A stretch of 64,000 bases of DNA from Dysidea avara (taxonomy: Eukaryota; Porifera; Demospongiae; Dictyoceratida; Dysideidae), in the NCBI RefSeq assembly GCF_963678975.1, contig NC_089274.1, positions 5,692,001 to 5,756,000 on the forward strand. The letters run 5' to 3'. Positions 47,435 to 58,236 of this stretch are shown in pieces (the stretch's first letter is position 1; every line of letters starts with the position of its first letter). Below the pieces are notes generated by a model. The model did not search any database. It had not been told where the DNA came from and saw nothing but the letters and a program-made list of their open reading frames with translations. Made by a program: the position numbers and the translations under genes.

Positions 47435-49371
47435 ACAAAGAAATAAGCTAGAAATTCTCGAGAATTTCCCGGGAAACGACCGGAACCGGCCACCGTATTA
47501 CGTCTGACCATTCCCGAGAGTTTACGTAACGAATACGGACAACCCCACACTGGTGGTGCTCAACTGTACGTACAGTATTTTGCATGTCGGTTGTCAGTTG
47601 TACAAAAATTCTGAATAGGAATCACGTGAAGAGCAACCAATGATAGACGAACAAACATTTTCAAATTCTTTCGAAGTGGCTGTTTTTCACGTGATATCAC
47701 CAGCAAAATAAATTGTAACTGACAACCGTCTTGCAATCTACTGTACGTACGACCCAGCGTACGTCTGACCATTCCCGAGAGTTTACGTAACGAACACGGA
47801 AAAAAGCCCCACATCACATGACTTAGAATTTGTCACTTGTCTCACAACTTCTTCTTATATACATTGGGCCATTTAAATTTCTTGTTTCTCGGACCAGACC
47901 GACCCATAAAATTTGTTCATGAAATGTTTTTGTTCATTTTTAAAGTTCACGTGTTTGATCACATGAGCTTGTGGTGTCGATGTATTGTTGGCCATCCATA
48001 TCTGCTATTCTTGGGGTGAGCTTGGTTATTACAAGAAGAGTTGTAAAAGCAGACTATGGATGGAGGCTTGGTCATTTAAATGTACTAATCATTATCGAAC
48101 ATCATAGTTATACGTGTTGCCATAACTTCAGTTTTAAAAATTATTACAAGGGGGTGGCACTCCAATATATCCTGTACTCTTATCTTCATCCTCAGTCAAA
48201 ACGAAAGTCAAAAGTCAAGCAAGAAATTTGCAGTAGGTCAAAAGACAAGCTTCGTTTGTAAAGTGTATAGAGTAAATTATCTATTCTCGGACACCATGTA
48301 TACTCGGACACTTGTTCTCGTAAACTACTGGATGGAATCCTACGAAAATTGGTGTGGACATACCTTGCATATAGCCTAACTATACCTCCAAGATTGAGCC
48401 AAAACTATTGTTTGATTGTTGTGCTAGACCACATCAAAGTTGTTGCTTGAAATCATACATTCTCGGACAAAATTCAAGTATTGTCGGACACCGGTCAGTA
48501 ATTCTACATCAAATAATTTAAAGACTTACCACCAACACCATCTGTTAGGACTGTTCATTAGCTATCAGCAGAGCCATGGTTTACTTCTTTCTATCTCATT
48601 TGTAGGAAGCTGTGATCCGAAATGTGCGAGCATGTCACTACCTCTATTCTCGGACACGAGCTATCAGCTGGTTCTCTTATACATAGATAATATATACCTT
48701 ACCCGGGATTGGAAACCGGACACACTTCAATACAAAAATCGCGAGCCGTCAGCATTGTAATAATTAACACTTTCGCTTTGATATGTAAGGTTTCACCTCG
48801 CCGACAGAAGAAAGGAAAAGAACGGGTAGATAAGCTACTAGTTGTGAACATGAAGAGGATTTACCGTGGTGGTAAGAACAATACTATTGTATTACTTGCA
48901 TACAATCGTCAAAATTTTGAACAAATAGCGTTTGATGCGGTTTATGCAAAAAATGGCTTTTTAGTCGTACCCTCGGCTTTTGGGGTTCGTAGAGCAGTGT
49001 GGGAGCGATATTTTTCGATGTAAACTACACTGTTTGAAAGCTGAGACATTAGCGGACAAAATCATGCAACTTAAAACCCTTAGTTTTACCGTTTATGCCA
49101 TCAAATTGCAGCGCAACTGCGAAACAAGCGATTTTGAGGTATTAAGTTTTGAGGCCTACAGGTCATTTTCTAAAGGCTACTAACTTTCTTTCTTAAGTAT
49201 TTCCTGTAATTCATATGTATACAAACAAAATAGGATAGTTTTAAGGCTGCTGACTTGTACTGATGTAGGCGAAATCCTTGAATCTTCAAGTGAATGCAAG
49301 TATTTCCTTTTCAGAACTGTTGCTTTATTATTATGCATATAGCTATAGTTTGCACTGGATTTTTTTTGCAG
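47435..49371. other. Direct repeats, a small MITE and a CTCGGACAC motif cluster
   Basis: A 40 bp word with CCATTCCCGAGAGTTTACGT occurs at about 47505 and again at about 47765. Between them lies a 185 bp palindromic element (47566-47750; ends GTACGTACAGTA and TACTGTACGTAC, with CGGTTGTCAGTT inverted inside). From 48284 to 48657 the word CTCGGACA occurs four times plus near-copies at 48483 and 48711. The open frames at 48709-49023 show no family. This stretch probably includes the 5' part of the decayed P-type element. Confidence 0.55.
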
Positions 49372-52300
49372 ATGAATGATAGGAGAGGTCACAGAAAGCT
49401 TAGACTTCATAGTAACAAACACTGGCAGCCTAAACCTAAGAGGCTACCAGTTTCAATTCCTTTGAGAGATGTGTCAGTGCTGAAGGTGTCTCTGCCACTG
49501 TCATTTCAAGTGTCTCTGCCTTTGTGTTCATTTGTTGATGCACCAGTCAGGTCTTTGGATATTTTGCACAGTAGACTGAAACAGTGTAATGGCATTCCTT
49601 CAGGTATAGTGACACAGTGTGTGCAGATGCTTAGCTAAATCATTCCTTTTACAGGGTGGATTGATACAATCCAAAATGCAGAATTGAGAATATTCCAACT
49701 GGGTTATTTTGAGTCTGGCACTGAGGTTTTAAGATCATTAGCCATTAAGGAAGACTTCTCATGGATTGTGAATTATAAAAGAGAAACTCTGAAGCCCTCA
49801 TCTGCTCTTTTGAAAGACATTCCGACATCTCTTAATTCAGGTATTGGTTGGATTGCTGTACGATATTAAACATGCAATGGAAATTTTATGTTTCCTGTAG
49901 TTTCACATGTATCAAACTTTCTACATACAAGCAAGGTTTGCGAAGGCAACTGTGATGATGCATTCTTGAAGCTCCCAAACATTCAGAATGGTGAACTCAA
50001 AGATAATTCAAGTAAGCTGTCCTTTCTGCATACATTTAACTGTATGTAAAGTCAATAGAGCATGACAAGTTTTATGTGTGCATACCTTTGTTGTGTTCAC
50101 GATACTTTGATGTGAATAACTTTTGTAGGAACCAGCACTGTGGCAGCACTGGACACTGCAAGGACTGGTAGCTTATCCATCTATCATGTTGAGTGTGATA
50201 TATTGATGAACAGTACAGAAGAGTCCAGGCTGTGCATATGTTGTAAGAAATACAAGAAAACACTATCAGCTATGCTGTCATGTCGCCGAAAAGATCAGAA
50301 GACTCATCCCATGCAGCAGTCATACAACTTATGCGAATTTGAGTGCGTCTGAAAAAGATGAGCGCTTGAGAAATCTACACCAGGAGAGCAAAAAAGCAAA
50401 GCTTCGTGTTTGTCGATTACAAGAGAAGATTTCAACTGCAGCTACCCAAGACGGTGTAACCTTAAATGTTGATCTGCATGATGATATGAAGGCTATGATG
50501 GATGCAACCACAAAGCAAGTACATTCTATGTATCCAGAAGGATCTTTTCAATGCCTTTTTTGGGACCAACAGCAAACAGCATGCTCTATAAAGGACTCTC
50601 GGTCAATGAAGTGGCACCCACTAGTCATTAAGTGGAGCTTGTATCTCAGACATTTATCTGGAAAATCATGAACTACTGCGGAAAACAGGGTGCATCAAAC
50701 TGCCTTCACAAAGAACACTGCGTGATTACACCCACTATACATCAACTACCATCGGCTTCTCTGCAGAAACAGATCGAGGGCTTTATGACATTGCTTTTTT
50801 GAGTAACGAGCTTAACAGATATGTCTTCTTAGTCATGGATGAAGTTCATATCAAGACTGACCTTGTATATGATAAACACCAGGGTTCTTTAATCAGCTTT
50901 GTCAATCTAGGCAACACTAACAATAGACTGCTTGAATTTAAGAATGCTTTGGGTGAGACACAACATGAACAACAACTCGCAAGTTCAATGTTGGTGCTAA
51001 TGGTGAGAGGCATTTTTCAGAAGTTGAACTACCCATATGCGCAGTTTGCTTGTAACAACCTCAGTGGAGAGTTGATGTTTGACCCTGTGTGGGAGGCAAT
51101 ATCAAGGCTTGAGAGAATGGGCTTCCGTGTTTTAGGAATTATGTGTGATGGTGCATCACCAAATCATCGATTGTGGAAACTCCACAATGCCAAAGATGAA
51201 ATGGTCTACAAAGTACCCAACCCTTTTGCACGAGAGGGACCACGTGACTTGCATTTCATATCTGATCCTCTTCATTTGCTAAAAACAATTAGAAATAGCT
51301 GGAACAGTAACAAACGAAAATTATGGGTAAGTTGATAGCTATAGCTGCAATGAGAGTACGTTATTTTCCTTTTACATTTAGTGCAATGGTAAAGAAATAT
51401 CGTGGGGGCACTTAGAACAACTTTACCTTGATGATACAGGAGGACCACAAGCAGTACCCCAAAAAGGAGGAGTTATTAGACAAGTGAAAAGGCTGAGGTA
51501 CGAGCATGTTTATTTAACGACGTTTTCGAAGATGAGAGTGGATTTAACTGCACAAGTAAGTTCACAAGAATGTGGTTAGCATGCTGTATAATGCATTATA
51601 CATGTGTAGGCTCTTAGTGAGAATGTGGCTAAGTCGCTTGAAGAGAATTATGGTGAAGAAGTACAGGAAACAGTCAAGTTTGTTAAAATGATCGATAAGT
51701 TTTTTGATTGCTTCAACGTATCCAACGCTGTTACTGGATACCACAGCAGGAAATCATTCAAAGATCCCTACACTTCTAAAAAGGATTTTCGTTTGCAAGT
51801 ATGTTATTGGTATTATTATAATGTATGCATTGGGGTGTGACATTGTTTGTAGACAGTAGACCATTTTAGAGAACTACTTAGTAGATGTTGTACTTTGTTT
51901 GCTTATGCACTGCAGTGGCTTGAAGAAGAATTTATGCCTTACTTGGAGAACTGGGAGAAAAGTGTCTATGAAAGGGAAGGATTTTCTCCAAAACAAAAGG
52001 AAATGATGTTAATGCCTAGGGAAACTCGTCTTGGCATCACTGTCACAGGTATTGCATGCAGTAATAATATATTATTTTAATCTTTTTTAGTTAAATCATT
52101 TGTGGAACTGGTTAAATACATATTCACCATACCAGGAGTTAAATTCTTCTTGAGTGAGAGGCTTTGTCAAGATCCTCTTGAAAATTACTTTGGCTGCCAA
52201 AGGCAACGTGGAGGGAGACATGAAAACCCAAATGTCAGTGATTTTTGTAAGAATAGTCAGGCACTGAAAGTAATCAATTCTGTTTGTGGAAGCATTTCAA

Positions 52301-53541
52301 AAGAAAATTGCCGTGGCAAGAAGCAGTCTATAGATATAGAGCAGGAGAGCAGGCCACTTAAGAAACGGTGCAAGGCTAAATGTAGGGACAAATCTTATTC
52401 TAAGCTTATAAAGCCACCAGGCGTGTTCAAAAGCAAATTGAAGTTACTGGCAGCCAAAAAGGTTAAAAAAAAGTCATTTGCTCCAAGAAAAGAATTGTTT
52501 ACAGCTTCAAAATATTTGGATATTCCTGTACAGAAAGTTGTTACTGTTGATATGCCTGCCAGTTCAAGCGATAACCCTAACAGTAATGATGTGCCAGCAC
52601 CAGTACTTAATGAAAAAGCAACATCAGATGTGACAGAAGCCTCCCATGAATCTTGCTCGAATGATCAGGTGAAAAGTCATAAGCATCAGCAAACTTCTGC
52701 AGAAGTAGACATTGTTGAAATGGATGAAAAGGATACACTTGCTGGCAGTCACGATAGAAATGATGTGACAGAAATGGACATCATTTGAGCAGAAGGCCCA
52801 TTCTACTGATGATGATATGATTAGTGAGGCACTAGGACCAGAACCTGCGGAGGAAGAATTATCAAGGTGTTGTACCATTACTTTAACACGCCATGACTTC
52901 TGGACTTTAAAAGATACCGGATGGCTAAATGACCAAGTAAGGCTATTCGTGATGTAGTACTTATTTTTTATGTGTTGCCATTTTCTTTTGCTAGGTGATA
53001 AACTGCTACATGAAATTAGTAGCTGAGGCCAACACAGATGTCTACGTATCCAGCACATTTTTCTATCCAAAGCTTGTACGTTTTGGTTCCCAGGCTGTGT
53101 GCCGGTGGACAAAGGAAACTGATTTATTTAGCAAGAGGTTGTTGTTGGTTCCAGTGCACCTTGGAGCACACTGGTGTTTAGCAAGCATAAGCACAGCTGA
53201 CCTACAGATTGTTTATTATGACTCGCTGCATGAACCAAATCCAGCATGTTTGGAAACATTAAAATCATATTTTAGAGAAATCATCCAACTGTGCCTCTAC
53301 CACGGAATGGAATTGTTCTACTTCGCAGTGTTCCACAACAGACAAATAATTCAGACTGTGGTGTGTTTGTATGCAGAATTGCTTGGTGCCTGGCTAACAA
53401 AACTTCTTTCAACTTTAGTCAATGTGATATGGCTAGCATTAGGCGACAAATGGTATATTAGAATTACTTCTGCAAAAGTTGTTGCCTTAAATTCCATTTT
53501 TTATGTAATAGTTATACCATGGGTGCAAGGGATTTTGCTGA
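49372..53541 (+). pseudogene. Decayed P-element-like transposase with C-terminal Ulp1/SENP protease domain
   Basis: Exons: 49372-49603, 49655-49840, 49901-50011, 50129-51326, 51382-51555, 51610-51798, about 51853/51915-52048, 52091-52936, 52995-53457, 53512-53541. The 5' end is unresolved. A cysteine motif (LCICCKKYKKTL) is followed by a coiled region and KWHPLVIKWSLYLRHLSG. Then comes the P/THAP9-type RNase H core with MDEVHIK (Asp codon 50838) and CDGASPN (Asp codon 51147), and later TIPGVKFFLSERL and DPLENYFGCQRQRGG. After a basic, low-complexity linker comes a Ulp1-type SUMO protease: WLNDQ, LGAHWCL (His), YYDSL (Asp) and NNSDCGVFVC (Cys). Frame breaks near 50290, 50664, 52780 and 53290 mean no full protein can be made. 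The family assignment comes from remembered cnidarian and sponge relatives. The active-site residues of the protease survive, split over two frames. Confidence 0.85.
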
Positions 53542-53761
53542 TATGCGGCCCGAGGGTGTATATGTCAGTAAAATCCCAAGCAGCCATGGTACAAGTGATA
53601 TATATCACTTGGGGCGTACTCACCTAATAGGTGAAAGAACTAATGAGAACTTATCCCATTTGTTTTATACAGTAGCATCTGAAGATCGACTGTGGTTTTA
53701 ATAGCGTGGGCTAATAGCCATCAAAACGTTCTCCATACGTTAAAACGTCATTAATACGTTA

Positions 53762-56700
53762 GGCCATACCTATTGCATCTTATGTTGCGCGGGCCTGACT
53801 GACTGTCTTTTTTCATAACCTAAAATGATAATGATAATCACGAGATTTTTGATCACGTGTTCTAATATGGCTTCTAACTCGTGCGCGTGGTTAAGCGTGA
53901 TTGTAAAAGAAGGGCTGAAGCTTGTACAGCGTTCAAAAATAATCAGTTGTAATTGGGAAAACTCTTTTGGTGATTTACTTTTGAAGTCGTACAGCACAGA
54001 AAGAAGAGTTGTAAAAGTGGAGATCTCCCAGACTGATCAATTTTTGTCTACCCACGAGGTTTGCTTATATAGCTATATAGCTAAGGCTATATTACTATTA
54101 TTATTGAATTATGTATGTATGTGAATGTTATACAGTAGAATACAGCTATTAAAAGGTATTTAATATTTATAAATCATATAGCTACTCATTGTATTATGCC
54201 ATGCGAACTTCATTTCCTGTACCTTTCATAAAAGGTCAACATTGATGCCCCAGTGTTTCTCTGTAATCAGTTTCATTGCAAGTTTGTATGCTTTACATTG
54301 GAAGATAATAGAAGTGTGAGCACTCCTTTGTCCTGTGCACACAGTGGAGACAAACCTAACGCCTTCCAGGTTATGATGTCTGCAGCTCACAAGACAGTGT
54401 TACCCCGACCATATGATGAACAGCCATTGAGAGGTGATCATGCCATTTACAATAAATTACTTGAACTGTTGAACAGCAGAAACTTAGGATGGAGTCCAGA
54501 TATTGTCGAAACCACAGGTATAAAGTTTTTGAAGGCCCTTACAGATTGCTTGTGGATGCTGGATCCACATCATGATCAATTTTCCTCACGAGCTTGCATA
54601 ATCCCAGAAGTTTTTTCTGGGTTTACAGGATTCAATAATTGGGCAAAGAAAAGACATAAAAAGCCACAGCTTTTGCAAGAAGTGCTTGAAAAGCACATTT
54701 CCTCACTCTCTGATTATTTAATGCATCCATGGCTTTCAACATCGAAATGGCAGAGTTTTCGGTCCTCTGTTGAAAAGCTTGTTGAATCCCTACACAAATA
54801 TAAAATTTACCTTAAAAGCCACAGTGAGAATGTGAAGGAAACACATGAGAGGGTTACTCCCAAACCAGTGGAGGAGTCCTTTAGTGTTACGCCGATATCA
54901 GCTTCGCCTAATCCAACCAGAAAAGAGTATGTTAAGATTGAAGAAACTTTGAATGCTAAAGAAAAATATGACCCAGTCTTTTTAAATGATTTTGCCCCAG
55001 ATGACAGATATACACGTCGTCATTGGATTGATGCACTATCATTGCGGTTTCCGGTGATGCTGTACAAATTTGCTCATGGATCACAGATAGGTACACTCTC
55101 TTTTGTTTGGAAAATTCAACAGGATGCTAATGATGCCGATAAAACAAGCCACCTTGTTGCCAGACTTACCCGTGACCAACCTAAGTATTCTTCCAGGGCC
55201 ATCAGGAAAGATTTTCTGGATAAATATAATCGTTTGTCTAAAACACCAAAGTATGTGTTGCGTAATATTTATAAATCCTTGGTAGGAGATGCTTCTTCCA
55301 GCAATTGTGTGGTTGAGAAGGAGATAGATGAGCGTGTTTCTAAAGCACTGATTGATCTTGATGATCCAAATATTGTCTTAGATTTACGAGAAATGAATGG
55401 AAATCCTAAATCCAATGCATTTGAAGCCTTCTGGAATGAGATGAGTGAATATTTGGAAGAAACCACAACGGCTGTAGATGAAAGACGACAAGGTGATGTT
55501 ATGCACATGCCTCTTGCCATATCCATCCGCCATCTACGGGATATTATAACTGAGCGTCTACAGAAGAAACATACAGATAATATGCCAGCAGTTCCTTCAA
55601 TTGAATGGATAAGATTGCAATTCTGGCCATCTAATCCCTACAGTAGTGCAGCACTACGTTACACTGGACAGTTTAAGGTAAAGCACGGCGTACAGGTACG
55701 GCAGTTAAGAAAAGATCATCCTGATGCCAGATATGTGGGGAATATTTTAAAGTATGTGAAAGGCTTCTCAGTTCAACACAAATCCCTTGTTCGAATGATA
55801 TCTGTGGATGATAAGGCTATCATACCTGTAGGAGAGCCAAGTTGCCCTGTGTCAACAGGTGTTAGGGGGCATAACAGGTCACTGATTCCTGTAGATAGAC
55901 CACAGAATTGTGCCCTTGACCATGACTTTCATGTGCATGGTATTGTCCCATCAGTGTCCTTTATAGTTGACATACCCATATCTGCAAAAGATTCTTTCTT
56001 TCAGGGAAAGGCATGTGTCACTCTCAAGGACAAAGTTTCCCAACCCTCTAGTGCACTAAGGCACACATCTGAACTAAGGCATGTTTTAGAAAAGGAGGAT
56101 TATAAGCCTATTTTAGTCACTGTTAGTGATGGTGGTCCTGATCATAGAATCACTTTTCCATCTGTGAAGCTAAGTCTTATTGCCTTGTTTCGTGCACTTG
56201 ATTTGGATATGCTAATCTCTGTACGTACTTGTCCCTATCAGAGCTGGACAAATCTTGCAGAAAGAGTAATGTCTACTCTTAATTTGGCTTTGCAGCATGT
56301 GGCATTAGCTAGAAGGTCTATGGAACCAGACCTAGAGGAAATAATAAAAGGTAAGAACACTCTTGGTGAAGTGCGCAAGATGTTAGTTGAGAATCCTGGC
56401 TTAGAAGATGCGCTAAGAGATTTGATGCAAGGTCCAATTACGACTCTAGCTGACCGGTTCAAGGCAATGAAAATTAAGGAGCAGGGTGTTGGTGTTGCTT
56501 TTGCAGCAAGTGAAGATGAAATCAAACATGCATTAAATTTTATACAGTTTTTAGAACCATCCATAGATAGTGAAAAGAAAATGACCTCCAAAATAATGAA
56601 AGAGTCTGTGCCTCTTCAGGATTTCATTACAGGGCACTGCAACATGTCTAGCTATGTTTTTCAAATTAAAAAATGTCAAAACAATAGTTGCCTCCACTGT

Positions 56701-57568
56701 GCCCATCACCCAGTGCACATGACAGCTGAAGAATTTGAAGCACTTAGTTAGTTACTTGCCTCTACCTCTGCTTGATTCTCATAAGGATTCGTATCTTCCA
56801 TTTGACAAAGTTTATGGGCAGCTACCATCAGACAAAGATCAACCTTCAAAGGGATCTTACAGCTTCCAGGAAGCGAAAGAACTTGATGCCAAAAGAAAGT
56901 CCCTTTTTACTAACAGCAAAGTTCGTAGAACTATTATATGCCGAGAATGCTTCAAGCCTAGGTATATTTATGCTGCACGAAAGCTGACCAAAGAAGAATG
57001 TACACTTCTAGAAGAGATTGATTACTCAAAGCTGTATACCTGTGGTTCTGAATTATTTCCGCCAACTTCATGCCGCTATGACTTGATAGTTACACATGCA
57101 GCTCTGATATGCAGTGATTCCATTGAAGTACAATATTACAGTGCAACGCTCGTATCGTTTCCTCTAATCTGTTACTTTTGTGGCTTACCAGATGGACTGG
57201 TCAATGATGATTCCATCAAAGAGTTACGCAAGCAATATGCTGTTGTACGGCCAATCTGTTTTTTGTGTAGATCTAGTGGCAAAAGGCCTGCCACTAGACA
57301 ACCTAATAATATGAAGAAGCAAAAGAAAAACTAAAACCATACGTATAGTTACATAGGTTCATTTTTGGTAACAAATGCTTTCGTATTTGTATTGATGTAC
57401 CATGCTTTATGTAGTTTGAATTTTAAAGTTTAGTAGCCATGTACTGTGATACTTTTTATGTTTACATTAAATAATAGTATTGAAAAAAACTATCATTATC
57501 AAATCGACCTACCTACCCATATTTTTCAAGGTTTCGCCCGTGCAACATAAGATCCAATAGGTATGGCC
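53762..57568 (+). mobile_element. 3.8 kb DNA transposon, GGCCATACC inverted repeats, TTA duplication
   Basis: The left terminus 53762-53794 begins GGCCATACCTATTGCATCTT; the right terminus 57536-57568 is its inverse with two mismatches in 33 bp. TTA stands directly outside both ends (53759-53761 and 57569-57571). It encloses one transposase gene on the plus strand. The low divergence of the ends and the almost intact frame indicate a fairly young insertion. The 3 bp TTA target is known from PIF/Harbinger, but the transposase does not look like that family. Confidence 0.92.
53867..57334 (+). pseudogene. DDE transposase of about 1,090 residues, one frameshift
   Basis: Exon 1 (53867-54058, ATG with MASNSCAWLSV) joins exon 2 (54235 on) in phase 0, adding codons upstream of the long frame. 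Candidate catalytic residues: Asp in SVDDKAI (about residue 590), Asp in VSDGGPDHR (about 696) and Glu in NLAERVMST (about 740). The frame stops at 56751 just after MTAEEFEALS. A second frame picks up immediately (YLPLPLLDSHKD) and runs to 57334 with CRECF, CYFCGLP and CFLCRSSGKR zinc-finger-like motifs. At the junction TTAGTTAGTT looks like a 4 bp duplication, so one protein was probably split. Similar multicopy proteins occur in sponge and cnidarian genomes (recollection); the superfamily is not certain. A truncated enzyme without the zinc fingers could still be made. Confidence 0.85.
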
Positions 57569-57571
57569 TTA

Positions 57572-57927
57572 CTATACTTCAACACGCAATGTTAGAAAAC
57601 TTGCGATTGTGGGATGGAGTTTATATTGTTATCATTTTTGTACTAAGTTAAGCCAACTAATTTCGCTATTGGGACAGTAAGTAAGTTATTATATACTTAG
57701 AACTGTAAGTTACTAACCTATTTCAACGTAGCAGTAGTAGCTTTGCTGTTCCATGGTCTGTTCAAAGGCTGATACGCGGTGGGTAGAAATACGCATCCAC
57801 AATCGCCCAAACAATTATTTTGTGCCTTCATTATCCTTTAGTAACAACCAACTACTCTATCTTAGCCTATGTACTAAGCTTAGCAACCTCTACAAAACCG
57901 AGTCCCACAATACAAAGCTCTATGTTA
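57572..57927. other. Spacer without a supported gene
   Basis: No motif or reading frame of interest was seen between the right end of the 3.8 kb transposon and the GTCTCG terminus. Confidence 0.5.
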
Positions 57928-58236
57928 GTCTCGTGCTCAGACCGCTTTTTTTTCTTTTGTGTGGGGGCGGGAAAAAAAAGGGTCTGGTGGATCTCCAATA
58001 GCGGTTTTGTGCAACCGAACTCCCAAAATCCGGGAGTGTTAAATTGGTGTTGAATTGGAACAAAGGCCAACTAACGAAGTGAGAATGAAGCGAAGCGGCG
58101 CACGTACGAACCGCGTTCGGCTATGTCTGTGCCGGACTGAACAGTGGCCGAACAGTAACACTCTCAGTATAGACTCTTCTGGTGGCGCGGGTGTGGGTTA
58201 ACCGTTCAGTTATCTTTCAGAGACTCAATAGTCTAG

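Noticed and set aside
52624-53112. 162-codon minus-strand frame
   Set aside because: Antisense shadow of the transposase linker and SUMO-protease exons.
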